In this document: piece after piece, positions 1 to 8,386 of the stretch | Position numbering within the stretch: the first letter of the stretch is position 1 | Layout: each line of letters opens with the position of its first letter | Assembly (NCBI GenBank): GCA_016286595.1 | Contig: JAEETR010000032.1 | Coordinates: 1 to 8,386 of the forward strand | From: Oscillospiraceae bacterium | Lineage (GTDB): Bacteria > Bacillota > Clostridia > Oscillospirales > Oscillospiraceae | Direction: 5' to 3' | DNA: 8,386 nt | Position numbers and translations under genes: made by a program | Notes under the pieces: model-generated | Told to the model about the DNA's origin: nothing | The model's input: only the letters and a program-made list of their open reading frames with translations | The model's database searches: none

Positions 1-176
1 CGCCCCGGCAGCGCCAGCTGGTGGCCATGTACTACGTACAGGGCCTGAACATGCCCCGGATCGCGCGGGAGCTGGGGCTGAACGTTTCCACCGTGTCCCG
101 GACCCTGGCCCGGGGCCGGGAGCGGCTCAAGCGCTGTCTCAAATTCGGCGCGAAGGAGCTGCTGGGGGACGATTGA
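1..176 (+). CDS. Sigma-70 region 4-like helix-turn-helix protein, C-terminal fragment
   Basis: The open frame enters from the left edge (first full codon at base 3) and stops at TGA 174-176, giving 57 visible residues. The N-terminus lies outside the window. The sequence starts PRQRQLVAMYYVQGL and continues IARELGLNVSTVSRTLARG, the pattern of a sigma-70 region 4 or related helix-turn-helix. A 'PRQR..' helix comes first, then a scaffold helix (IARELG), a turn (LNVS) and a recognition helix (TVSRTLARGRERL). A basic tail (LKRCLKFGAKELLGDD) follows. Such domains bind promoter -35 elements or operators. Whether this is a true sigma factor or a small DNA-binding regulator cannot be decided without the missing region 2. 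It converges on mreB, with 40 bases between the two stop codons, and shares its terminator. The ATG at 27-29 is in frame but would cut into the domain, so it is probably internal. Confidence 0.75.
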   Translation, partial: PRQRQLVAMYYVQGLNMPRIARELGLNVSTVSRTLARGRERLKRCLKFGAKELLGDD

Positions 177-180
177 ACGA

Positions 181-218
181 AAAACGCGGAGGAAGGCTCT
201 CTTCCTCCGCGTTTTTTT
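181..218. terminator. Bidirectional intrinsic terminator between the HTH gene and mreB
   Basis: A perfect 15-base-pair inverted repeat (181-195 with 201-215, core CGCGGAGGAAG/CTTCCTCCGCG) closes a 5-base loop (196-200). On the plus strand it is followed by a run of seven T (212-218) and starts 4 bases after the HTH stop codon. On the minus strand the hairpin starts just after the mreB stop codon and runs into five T (complement of 180-184). The sequence therefore has the form of a Rho-independent terminator in both directions. The plus-strand T run overlaps the mreB stop codon at 217-219, so the two transcripts would end almost on top of each other. Confidence 0.93.
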
Positions 219-1245
219 ATTCTCTGAGTCTTCTCTTGCGCTCCAGGTTCAGAGTGCCCTCCTCCATATCGCCGATATACCGCAGGCTTTTGGCGATGCC
301 GGAGGCCACGCAGGTCTCCGCGTCGTCGGCGATGCGGGTGGTGATGCTGGTGGAGCCCTCGATGAGCTTGTCCATGCCCCACAGCAACGCGCCGCCGCCG
401 GTGAGGACGATGCCGTTGCCGGAGATGTCTGCCACCAGCTCCGGGGGCGTCGTCTCCAGTACGGAATGGATCATGTCCAGGATCTGGCGGGAGACCTCGT
501 CGAAGGCCTCTATCATGTCCGCCGTGCTGACGGAAACCGCCTGGGGAAGGCCCGTCATCAGGCTGCGGCCCTTCACCTCCACGCTGGTCTCCTCCGGCTT
601 GGGGAAGACGCAGCCGATGCTCTTTTTTATCTCCTCGGCGGTGGTGTCGCCGATGAGCAGATTGTGCTTGCGGCGGATGTAGCGGATGAGGGCCTCGTTG
701 TAGGCGTTGCCCGCCGTCTTTATGGAGGCGGAGCGCACCACGCCCGAAAGGGACAGCACCGCCACGTCGGTGGTGCCGGCGCCTATGTCCACCACCATCT
801 TGCCGTCGGCGCCGGAGATGTCGATGCCCGCGCCCAGGGCGGCGGCCACCGGCTCCTCCATGAGATAAACCTTTCTTGCCCCGGCCCTTATGCCGCAGTC
901 CAGCACGGCCCGCTCCTCAACCTCGGTGATGCCCGAGGGTACGGATATGAGCAGCCGGGGGCGGATGAGGGAGAAGCTGACGGCCTTTCTTATGAGCTCT
1001 CTTATCATGCGCTCCGTCATGTCAAAATCGGATATGACGCCGCCGGACACGGGGTGCAGGGCCACTATGTTCCCCGGGGTGCGCCCCAGCATGCGCTGGG
1101 CGGCGGCGCCCACCTTGAGAAGGTAGCCGGTATTCCTGTCCATGGCGACCACGCTGGGCTCCCGGGCTATAACGCCCCGGCCCATGGCAGACACCACCAC
1201 GTTGGCGGTGCCCAGGTCTATTCCGATATCACGTCCGAAAATCAT
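217..1245 (-). CDS. mreB: Rod shape-determining protein, MreB/Mbl family
   Basis: A bacterial actin homologue that polymerises on the inner face of the membrane and guides peptidoglycan synthesis along the cell cylinder. At 342 residues it has the usual family length. The ATPase fold motifs are complete: phosphate 1 (DLGTAN, residues 10-15), the conserved EEP segment (130-132), phosphate 2 (DIGAGTTD, 153-160) and the adenosine motif (GNGIVLTGGGALLWG, 276-290). L93-I94 before RPRLLISVPSG sit where the Thermotoga protein has its membrane-inserting Leu-Phe loop. The C-terminus is basic (NLERKRRLRE). The start is ATG 1245-1243, with a GGAGG ribosome binding site at 1253-1257. It is the last gene of the train, 72 bases after comF. 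The next thing downstream is a terminator, so mreC and mreD do not follow it. Motifs alone do not separate MreB from its paralogue Mbl. Confidence 0.95.
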   Translation of the reverse strand: MIFGRDIGIDLGTANVVVSAMGRGVIAREPSVVAMDRNTGYLLKVGAAAQRMLGRTPGNIVALHPVSGGVISDFDMTERMIRELIRKAVSFSLIRPRLLISVPSGITEVEERAVLDCGIRAGARKVYLMEEPVAAALGAGIDISGADGKMVVDIGAGTTDVAVLSLSGVVRSASIKTAGNAYNEALIRYIRRKHNLLIGDTTAEEIKKSIGCVFPKPEETSVEVKGRSLMTGLPQAVSVSTADMIEAFDEVSRQILDMIHSVLETTPPELVADISGNGIVLTGGGALLWGMDKLIEGSTSITTRIADDAETCVASGIAKSLRYIGDMEEGTLNLERKRRLRE

Positions 1246-1251
1246 TTGAAA

Positions 1252-1257
1252 ACCTCC
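1252..1257 (-). promoter_or_regulatory. Ribosome binding site of mreB
   Basis: The minus strand reads GGAGGT seven bases or fewer before ATG 1245-1243. This is a near-perfect anti-16S match at normal spacing. It lies outside comF, so mreB can be translated independently of its upstream neighbour. Confidence 0.8.
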
Positions 1258-1286
1258 GAAATATGGAAGGTGAAGCGGTCTTTCGT

Positions 1287-1317
1287 CCCTTTTCCCCGTT
1301 CTGACGCCGGAAAAGGG
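1287..1317. repeat. Inverted repeat in the comF-mreB gap
   Basis: CCCTTTTCC at 1287-1295 is perfectly complementary to GGAAAAGGG at 1309-1317, giving nine base pairs around a 13-base loop. One arm abuts the comF stop codon (1318-1320). On the minus strand no T run follows, so it does not look like a terminator for the operon. It could be an mRNA stability or processing hairpin, or a weak pause. On the plus strand a T-rich stretch does follow (1318-1335), but it consists of the comF lysine and arginine codons. Confidence 0.55.
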
Positions 1318-1947
1318 TCATTTTCTTTTTCTGTCCGCCGCCGCTGCCACGACGGCGTCGACGCTTTTCGCCCCGGCGGTCAGCAGCACCCGGGCGCACT
1401 CGGTCAGGGTGGCGCCGGTGGTGAAAACGTCGTCCACCAGCAGCACGCGCATGTCCTCGGCACGGCCCTTCAGCGCCCGGTAGGCCCCCAGCACGTTGGC
1501 CCGGCGGCGGGAGTCGTCGGATATGAGGGACTGGGGCGGGTTGTCCCGGCGCTTCACAAGAAGCCGCCGGCAGGGTATGCCCGTAAGCTTCGACAGCTCC
1601 CGGGCGATGAGCCTGCTCTGGTCGTAGCCCCGGCCGCGCACCCGGCGAAAGCCGGTGGGCACGAAGGTCAGCACCTGTGCCCGGGAAAGCATCTCCTCCG
1701 TCAGAGCGCCGGCCATATACCGGGCGTAGACCCGGCTGTGCCATGCCCGTCCCCGGAACTTGAAATTTCTCACGGACGTCACCACCGCTCCCTCGTAACG
1801 GAACGCGGCGGCGCCGTGAACGATGAACCGCCCGCCCGGAAGGTCTTTTCCGGTATGGCGGGGCAGGGTCTTTTCGCACCGGGGACACACGTCCTTGTCG
1901 GACAGTTCCCCGCAGAAAGCGCATCTTTGCGGGTAAAAAAGGCTCAT
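1318..1947 (-). CDS. comF: ComF family protein (phosphoribosyltransferase-like, competence)
   Basis: A ComF/GntX-type protein of 209 residues. In competent bacteria ComF is needed in the cytoplasm for single-stranded DNA uptake and processing, but many non-competent species keep the gene, so its role here is uncertain. An N-terminal zinc site is formed by C9-x2-C12 and C21-x2-C24. The family motif RGRGYDQS lies at residues 104-111. The phosphoribosyltransferase PRPP-binding loop VLLVDDVFTTGAT spans 168-180, with both aspartates (172, 173) present. The start ATG 1947-1945 gives the expected MxLFxPxxCxFC opening. No good ribosome binding site precedes it, and the recD2 stop is only 18 bases upstream, so translation probably depends on coupling to recD2. 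Length is slightly below the 220-240 residues common in the family, with no missing motif. Confidence 0.92.
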   Translation of the reverse strand: MSLFYPQRCAFCGELSDKDVCPRCEKTLPRHTGKDLPGGRFIVHGAAAFRYEGAVVTSVRNFKFRGRAWHSRVYARYMAGALTEEMLSRAQVLTFVPTGFRRVRGRGYDQSRLIARELSKLTGIPCRRLLVKRRDNPPQSLISDDSRRRANVLGAYRALKGRAEDMRVLLVDDVFTTGATLTECARVLLTAGAKSVDAVVAAAADRKRK

Positions 1948-1965
1948 ATTGCCGATAATTCTGCG

Positions 1966-4182
1966 TTACAGCCTGGCGTTCAGGCCGGAATACCTCTTCT
2001 GTCTGCGGTCGTTCTCCACCATGGCCCGGATGTCCTCCGGGTCGCCCACGATTATGGCCAGCTCCCTGGCCCGGGTGACGGCCGTGTAGAGAACGCTGCT
2101 TGTCATAAGCGCCGGGGCGGCCCGGAGGGCGGAGAGTATCACTGCCCTGTACTCGCTGCCCTGGCTCTTGTGTACGGTGACGGCGTAGGCCAGCTCCAGG
2201 TCCCGCAGCAGCTCGAAGGAGTAGGCGCACACCCGCCCGTCGAAGCTTATCTGCAGGAGCCCGGCCCGCTTGTCTATATCCTGAATATAGCCCACGTCGC
2301 CGTTGAATATACCGATACCGGCCTCGTCCATCCGCCGCTCCCCGGTATCGGGGTCGGTTTTGTAGCGAAACCAGGCTATCTCGTAGTTGTTGCGGGTCTG
2401 CATGACCCGGTCCCCCACCCGGAACACCGCGGAGCCGAAAACGTACTCCTTCGTGTCCTCGCCGGAGGGGTTCAGCTCCTCCTGAAGGGCGGCGTTCAGG
2501 TCCGCCGTACCGGCAGCGCGCACCCGCGTGGGCGACAATACCTGTATCTCGTCGGGCTTTATGCCCATATTTGCCGGGAGCCTTTCAGCCACCAGCTCCA
2601 CCACGGTCTGGGCGATGTCCTCACCGCCCCGGCGCCGCAGCACGAAGAAATCTCCCCCCGCCTTCATCTCCGGCATCTGCCCGGAGTTTATGGCGTGGGC
2701 GCTGCGGACGATGCCGCTGTTCTCCGACTGGCGGAATATCCTGTCCAGCCGCACCACCGGCACGGCGCCGGAGCGGATCACGTCGGCAAACACGTTGCCG
2801 GGACCCACGGAGGGCAGCTGGTCCGCGTCCCCCACCAGCACCAGCCGGGCGTTGGGGGGCAGCGCGTCGAGAAGGGCCGAGGTCAGCACTATGTCGGCCA
2901 TGGAGGACTCGTCCAGCACCAGCGCGCCGCAGCGCAGGGGGTCCTCCTCGTTTTTCGAGAACACGGTGCCGTCGCCCTCCGGGGCCCGGGAGGCCCCCAG
3001 AAGCCGGTGGACGGTGAACGCGTCCCGGCCCGTAAGCTCGCTCATTCGCTTGGCGGCGCGCCCCGTGGGGGCCGCCAGCAGCGTCTCAAGGCCCATGGAG
3101 TCGAAAAGGGCCAGTATCCCCAGCACGCAGGTGGTCTTGCCCGTGCCGGGACCGCCGGTCAGCACGACGATGGAGTTTTCCGCCGCCAGCTCCACCGCCC
3201 GGCGCTGCTCCGGGGCGTAGGTTATGTTCTGACTGCGCTGTATGCGCTCGATTATCCTCGTTACGTCCTTCACCGGCGAGGGCCGGGACCCGGCCATGGC
3301 CCGAAGGCGTTCCGCCACGTTGACCTCCGCAGCGTACAGCTCCGGCAGGTAACAGGCCTCCTCCCCCGCCACGCTTTCGCAGACTATGCGGCCCGCGTCG
3401 TCAAGGCGGGATATGGCCGCGGCGGCCTCCCCCTCCTCCGTCTCAATGAGACGGGACACGGCGGCGGCCAGCTTTCCCCGGGGGAGAAAAACGTGGCCGT
3501 TGTTGAGGTTGTGGCGCATCTCGAACAGTACGGCCGCCTCCAGCCGGGCGGGGCTGGCCCCGTCGAAGCCCAGCTGACGGGCCAGGCCGTCGGCCTGAAA
3601 AAAGTCGCCGCCGAACCGCTCGTCGGCAAGTATGTAGGGGTTTTCCTCCAGCGCGGAGCGGGCGTCCGCCCCGTACTCGCCGTAGAGCTTCACGGCGCAG
3701 TAGGCGTCCACCCCCATGGAGGCCAGATATTCCATCAGCTGCCGCAGTCCCGCCCTCTGGGCGAAGGAGGCGGCTATCTCTTTTGCCTTGCGGGCGGATA
3801 TGCCCTTTATCTTCGCCAGCTCGTCGGGATGGGACGAGAGCACCTCGATGGACCGCTCGCCGAAAGCCTCCACGATGAGGCCCGCCGTCTTGGGGCCAAC
3901 GCCTCCCACGGCGCCGCCGGCCAGGTAGTCGTAAATGCCGTAAACGTCGGTGGGCAGAGAGCGCCGGGCCGCGTCGATGGAGAACTGCTGGCCGTAGGAC
4001 GGGTGGGTGACCCATTTTCCCGTAACGTCCAGCAGCTCGCCGGGGGCGATGCCCGGCAGAAATCCGGTGGCGAAGAAGGAGCCGTCCTCTGTTTTAAGGC
4101 GCAGGACGCAGTAGCCGTTGTCGTCGTTTCTGAAGATAACGGACTGCACCGTCCCGTCAAGTCTTATGGTCTCCGGCTCCAT
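1966..4182 (-). CDS. recD2: RecD2-type 5'-3' DNA helicase (RecD-like, superfamily 1B)
   Basis: An ATP-dependent 5'-3' DNA helicase acting in repair and replication-fork maintenance, of the type found without RecB and RecC. Its 738 residues lie between the Deinococcus and Bacillus homologues. The N-terminal OB-like region (about 1-75) is followed by tandem helix-hairpin-helix motifs (GGVGPKTA, 93-100; IKGISARKA, 125-133). Helicase motifs appear in order: Walker A GGPGTGKTT (343-351), Ia APTGRAAKRM (371-380), II LVLDESSM (421-428), III LVGDADQLPS (449-458), IV LDRIFRQ (479-485), V-like VTVHKSQGSEY (668-678) and VI LYTAVTRAR (698-706, R704). Between NNYE (598-601) and IFNGDVG (625-631) is a charged segment longer than I expect in short homologues. 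The start ATG 4182-4180 has AGGAGG at 4187-4192, spaced only 4 bases. It lies 69 bases after dapB and 18 before comF. Confidence 0.96.
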   Translation of the reverse strand: MEPETIRLDGTVQSVIFRNDDNGYCVLRLKTEDGSFFATGFLPGIAPGELLDVTGKWVTHPSYGQQFSIDAARRSLPTDVYGIYDYLAGGAVGGVGPKTAGLIVEAFGERSIEVLSSHPDELAKIKGISARKAKEIAASFAQRAGLRQLMEYLASMGVDAYCAVKLYGEYGADARSALEENPYILADERFGGDFFQADGLARQLGFDGASPARLEAAVLFEMRHNLNNGHVFLPRGKLAAAVSRLIETEEGEAAAAISRLDDAGRIVCESVAGEEACYLPELYAAEVNVAERLRAMAGSRPSPVKDVTRIIERIQRSQNITYAPEQRRAVELAAENSIVVLTGGPGTGKTTCVLGILALFDSMGLETLLAAPTGRAAKRMSELTGRDAFTVHRLLGASRAPEGDGTVFSKNEEDPLRCGALVLDESSMADIVLTSALLDALPPNARLVLVGDADQLPSVGPGNVFADVIRSGAVPVVRLDRIFRQSENSGIVRSAHAINSGQMPEMKAGGDFFVLRRRGGEDIAQTVVELVAERLPANMGIKPDEIQVLSPTRVRAAGTADLNAALQEELNPSGEDTKEYVFGSAVFRVGDRVMQTRNNYEIAWFRYKTDPDTGERRMDEAGIGIFNGDVGYIQDIDKRAGLLQISFDGRVCAYSFELLRDLELAYAVTVHKSQGSEYRAVILSALRAAPALMTSSVLYTAVTRARELAIIVGDPEDIRAMVENDRRQKRYSGLNARL

Positions 4183-4251
4183 CGCCCCTCCTGTCGGAAC
4201 GCGGCATGCGTTGCCGGTGCTCCGTCTTATCGCTTAAATAATCGTGCTTGC

Positions 4252-4986
4252 TTATTTCACCAGGTCGGCCATGCCGTAAAGGCCGGGGGCCTTCGAATAC
4301 ACGAACTCGGCGGCCTGCAGCGCTCCCTCGGCAAGAAGGGTCCGGTCGAACACCTCGTGTTTGAGGGTGATCGACTGTGTCTGGGTGGTTATCATCACCT
4401 CGTGGGTGCCGGGGAGGTTGCCCATGCGCAGGGCGGCCACGCCGATATCGCCCTTCTCCCTTTTGCCCATGCCGGACCGTCCGGTGACTATCCTGCCGCC
4501 GGGGCGCTCCTCAAGCACGGCCTCCGCCAGCATGAGGGCGGTGCCGCTGGGGGCGTCCACCTTGCGGTTGTGGTGCATCTCCACTATCTCGATATCCGCG
4601 TCCGGGAACAGGGCAGCGGCCCTTCTGGCCGTGTCGGCCAGGAACGCTATGCCCATGGACATGTTGCTGGACCAGAAAACGGGTATCTTCTCCGCCGCCG
4701 CAGCGATGGCGGCCTTCTCGCCGTCGTCGTAGCCGGTGGTGGCGGCCACCACGGCCATGTTATGCTCCACGGCCCAGGCAAGAAGGGGCTTTATGGCGGT
4801 GTGGTGGGAGAAATCCACTATCACGTCCGCCGTGCCGTCAAACCGGTCGAGGCTCTTTATCATGGTGTCGCCAACGGCGTTCACGTCCACGGCCGCCGCC
4901 AGCTCCGCGCCGCAGCAGCCCCCCTGGACCAGGTTTATCGTTATGCCGCCCATATGTCCGGCGGCGCCGTTCACTATGACTTTCAT
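4252..4986 (-). CDS. dapB: 4-hydroxy-tetrahydrodipicolinate reductase
   Basis: Second step of the diaminopimelate/lysine branch: reduces the DapA product to tetrahydrodipicolinate with NAD(P)H in the cytosol. At 244 residues it is of the shorter bacterial type (E. coli 273). The N-terminal Rossmann fold opens with NGAAGHMG (6-13). D34 ends the second strand, where an acidic residue usually contacts the cofactor ribose. ATTGY is at 82-86 and SSNMSMG at 106-112. The family signature EMHHNRKVDAPSGTA (136-150) contains H138 and K142, which match the E. coli catalytic His159 and Lys163. GTHEV (193-197) follows. The start ATG 4986-4984 overlaps the dapA stop codon by four bases (ATGA), and its ribosome binding site AAGGA (4995-4999) lies inside dapA, so the two are translationally coupled. 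The stop is TAA 4254-4252. No terminator separates it from recD2. Confidence 0.97.
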   Translation of the reverse strand: MKVIVNGAAGHMGGITINLVQGGCCGAELAAAVDVNAVGDTMIKSLDRFDGTADVIVDFSHHTAIKPLLAWAVEHNMAVVAATTGYDDGEKAAIAAAAEKIPVFWSSNMSMGIAFLADTARRAAALFPDADIEIVEMHHNRKVDAPSGTALMLAEAVLEERPGGRIVTGRSGMGKREKGDIGVAALRMGNLPGTHEVMITTQTQSITLKHEVFDRTLLAEGALQAAEFVYSKAPGLYGMADLVK

Positions 4987-5873
4987 ACGCCCAGTCCTTC
5001 AGCCCTCATAAGGTCAAGCAGCATCTTCCTGTTCTTCTCCTCCATGGGCACCAGCGGCAGGCGCAGGGTACCGTCGATGCGGCCCATGGCGGCCAGCGCC
5101 GTCTTCACGGGGATGGGGTTGGTCTCGCAGAACAGAGCGTCGATAAGGCTCTTGTAATGGATCTGCCGCTCGGCGGCCTCCGCCAGCTTTCCCTCCAGCA
5201 TCAGCTTGGCCATGGCGGTTATCTCCGCGGGCAGGATGTTGGAGATGGTGGAGATGCAGCCCAGACCGCCCATGGCCATGATGGGTATGGTCTGATCGTC
5301 CTCGCCGGAGTATATCCACAGATCGTCGCCGCACAGCTCCCTGGTCTTGATCACTGCGGAGATGCTGCCGCCGGCCTCCTTGGTGGCCACGATGTTGGGG
5401 TGCTTCGAAAGCTCCTTATACGTCTCGGGGACGATGTTCAGCCCGGTGCGGCTGGGCACGTTGTAGACTATCACGGGCACGTCCGCCGCGTCGGCTATGG
5501 CGCTGAAGCTGGCCACCAGGCCCCGCTGGGTGGTCTTGTTGTAGTAGGGGGTGACGCACAGCACGGCGTCGGCCCCGGCGGCCTTGGCCTCCTTCGTCAT
5601 CATAACGGCGTGGGCGGTGTCGTTGGAGCCGGTGCCGGCGATGAAGGGCACCCGGCCGGCGATCTTCTCCCCGGCGAAGTTCAGGCACTCGATGTGCTCC
5701 TTGTCGGACAGGGTGGGCGCCTCGCCGGTGGTGGCGCAGATAACGAGGCCGTTTATCCCCGCGCCGATCTGGAACTCGATATGGCGGGCAAAGGCGTCGT
5801 AATCCACGCTGCCGTCCGCCTTCATGGGGGTGACCATGGCGGTGGCTATACCTTTGAAGATGACTTTTTTCAT
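4983..5873 (-). CDS. dapA: 4-hydroxy-tetrahydrodipicolinate synthase
   Basis: Condenses pyruvate with aspartate-semialdehyde, the first committed step to diaminopimelate and lysine. It is a TIM-barrel class I aldolase of 296 residues (E. coli 292). K165 in VATKEA forms the Schiff base. The proton relay is T49 (in ATTGE, 47-51), Y111 (in TPYYN) and Y137 (in YNVPSRTG); R142 would bind the semialdehyde carboxylate. Position 47 is Ala where the family signature normally has Gly (GTTGE). By hand alignment to E. coli, the lysine-allosteric residues Ser48, Ala49, His53 and Glu84 become A52, P53, D57 and H88, while N84 and Y110 match. Feedback by lysine may therefore be weak or altered. The start ATG 5873-5871 has a strong AAAAGGAG at 5883-5890. 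It overlaps dapB by four bases and follows rnhA by 25. Confidence 0.97.
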   Translation of the reverse strand: MKKVIFKGIATAMVTPMKADGSVDYDAFARHIEFQIGAGINGLVICATTGEAPTLSDKEHIECLNFAGEKIAGRVPFIAGTGSNDTAHAVMMTKEAKAAGADAVLCVTPYYNKTTQRGLVASFSAIADAADVPVIVYNVPSRTGLNIVPETYKELSKHPNIVATKEAGGSISAVIKTRELCGDDLWIYSGEDDQTIPIMAMGGLGCISTISNILPAEITAMAKLMLEGKLAEAAERQIHYKSLIDALFCETNPIPVKTALAAMGRIDGTLRLPLVPMEEKNRKMLLDLMRAEGLGV

Positions 5874-5882
5874 AATATTTAT

Positions 5883-5890
5883 CTCCTTTT
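5883..5890 (-). promoter_or_regulatory. Ribosome binding site of dapA
   Basis: The minus strand reads AAAAGGAG nine bases before ATG 5873-5871, in an AT-rich 25-base gap. It fixes the dapA start and is among the strongest sites in the cluster. Confidence 0.8.
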
Positions 5891-5898
5891 CGAGATGA

Positions 5899-6339
5899 TT
5901 ATACGTTGTTTGCGAACTTTTCCCGTTCCATGACCGCCAGCGCGTCGCACCGCTCGTTATAGTCGTTGCCGTCGTGGCCCCGGACCCAGGAGAAGGTGAC
6001 GGTGTGGGTGCGCAGCAGCTCGTCCAGCCGCTGCCACAGCTCGGCGTTTTTAAGCTCCCCGTCCTTCCTGCGCCAGCCCCGCCGCTTCCAGGCGTCGAGC
6101 CAGTGCTCGTTTATCGCCCGCTCGATGTACTGGGAGTCGGTGAAAAGCTCCACGTCGCAGGGGCGGTTCAGCGCGGACAGGGCGGAGATGACCGCCATGA
6201 GCTCCATGCGGTTGTTGGTGGTCTCGGCCTCGCCGCCGGACAGCTCCTTTTCCCGCCGCCCGTATTTCAGCACGGCGGCCCAGCCCCCGGGGCCGGGGTT
6301 TCCGGAGCAGGCCCCGTCGGTGTAGATGGTAACTTTCAT
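5899..6339 (-). CDS. rnhA: Ribonuclease HI
   Basis: Degrades the RNA strand of RNA:DNA hybrids (R-loops, primers, misincorporated tracts) in the cytoplasm. It is a 146-residue, single-domain enzyme (E. coli 155) with no N-terminal hybrid-binding domain. The catalytic set is complete and offset by two from E. coli: D8 (TDGACSGNPGPGGW), E46 (NNRMELMA), D68 (FTDSQYI), H122 (GHDGNDYNERCD) and D132. The tryptophan-rich basic handle WLDAWKRRGWRRKDGELKN (80-98) used for hybrid binding is present. The start ATG 6339-6337 has GAGG at 6347-6350, within the 24-base gap after the gyrA stop. The stop is TAA 5901-5899, 25 bases before dapA. Tight spacing on both sides suggests cotranscription with gyrA and dapA. 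Confidence 0.97.
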   Translation of the reverse strand: MKVTIYTDGACSGNPGPGGWAAVLKYGRREKELSGGEAETTNNRMELMAVISALSALNRPCDVELFTDSQYIERAINEHWLDAWKRRGWRRKDGELKNAELWQRLDELLRTHTVTFSWVRGHDGNDYNERCDALAVMEREKFANNV

Positions 6340-6363
6340 ATCGTCGCCTCGGACCGCGCCGGA

Positions 6364-8386
<2,023 letters not shown>

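Noticed and set aside
173..682. A plus-strand open frame starting at the HTH stop codon and running into mreB
   Set aside because: It crosses the terminator hairpin, is antisense to mreB and gives a Ser/Arg-rich product without recognisable features.
1229..2230. A 333-codon minus-strand open frame overlapping comF, the end of recD2 and the mreB start
   Set aside because: An out-of-frame, Arg/Pro/Gly-rich translation of GC-rich DNA. ComF and RecD2 motifs lie in another frame of the same strand.
4195..4215. Short palindromic GGCA/TGCC element in the dapB-recD2 gap
   Set aside because: Four base pairs around a short loop, expected by chance in GC-rich DNA; no T run follows.
466..5157. A 1,563-codon open frame on the plus strand covering mreB, comF, recD2 and dapB
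   Set aside because: It is exactly codon-aligned with four genes that share one reading frame, so it stays open because TTA, CTA and TCA are unused. Its product is low-complexity (rich in Gly, His, Ala, Arg), has no recognisable domain and spans two intergenic gaps. The sense genes carry complete catalytic motifs.
5879..5898. Possible hairpin overlapping the dapA ribosome binding site
   Set aside because: Only five Watson-Crick pairs (ATCTC/GAGAT) around a six-base loop, extended by a wobble pair; too weak to call a regulatory element.
5874..5898. Lysine riboswitch or leader before dapA
   Set aside because: The gap is only 25 bases, far too short for a lysine riboswitch, and no such structure is visible before dapB or recD2 either.
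5157..5933. A 258-codon plus-strand open frame opposite dapA
   Set aside because: Same codon-aligned antisense artefact, with a Gly/His/Val-rich product and no domain; dapA is fully supported on the other strand.

Overview
The window holds the 3' part of one long minus-strand gene train, plus the tail of a convergent gene on the plus strand at the left edge. Read in its own direction (right to left), the train is gyrA (5' end outside the window), rnhA, dapA, dapB, recD2, comF, mreB. It ends at a strong hairpin, 181-218, which the plus-strand gene also appears to use as its terminator. Every gene is intact within the visible sequence. I see no RNA genes, insertion sequences, CRISPR arrays, prophage genes or riboswitches.

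The organism is probably a GC-rich member of the Bacillota, most likely a Clostridia/Oscillospirales-type bacterium. The grounds are a Bacillus-like GyrA, a RecD2-type helicase without RecBC, a ComF protein with a four-cysteine zinc site, MreB, strong purine-rich ribosome binding sites and a visibly high GC content. This is inference; no search was run.

Layout: 1-176 (+) is the C-terminal part of a sigma-70 region-4-like helix-turn-helix protein. 181-218 is a shared bidirectional terminator. 217-1245 (-) is mreB, 1318-1947 (-) comF, 1966-4182 (-) recD2, 4252-4986 (-) dapB, 4983-5873 (-) dapA, 5899-6339 (-) rnhA and 6364-8386 (-) gyrA, partial. The gaps are -4, 18, 24, 25, 69 and 72 bases. No stretch longer than 72 bases lacks a gene, and no convincing internal promoter is visible.

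The genes fall into three functional groups. GyrA, RNase HI, RecD2 and ComF handle DNA topology, RNA:DNA hybrids, helicase-based repair and DNA uptake. DapA and DapB supply tetrahydrodipicolinate for diaminopimelate and lysine. MreB organises the wall synthesis that consumes diaminopimelate. I find no previously undescribed system. The most distinctive signal is in codon use: TTA, CTA and TCA are absent from all seven minus-strand genes (about 2,650 codons), although A-ending codons such as ATA and AGA do occur. This absence explains a striking 4.7-kb open frame on the opposite strand, which is not a gene.
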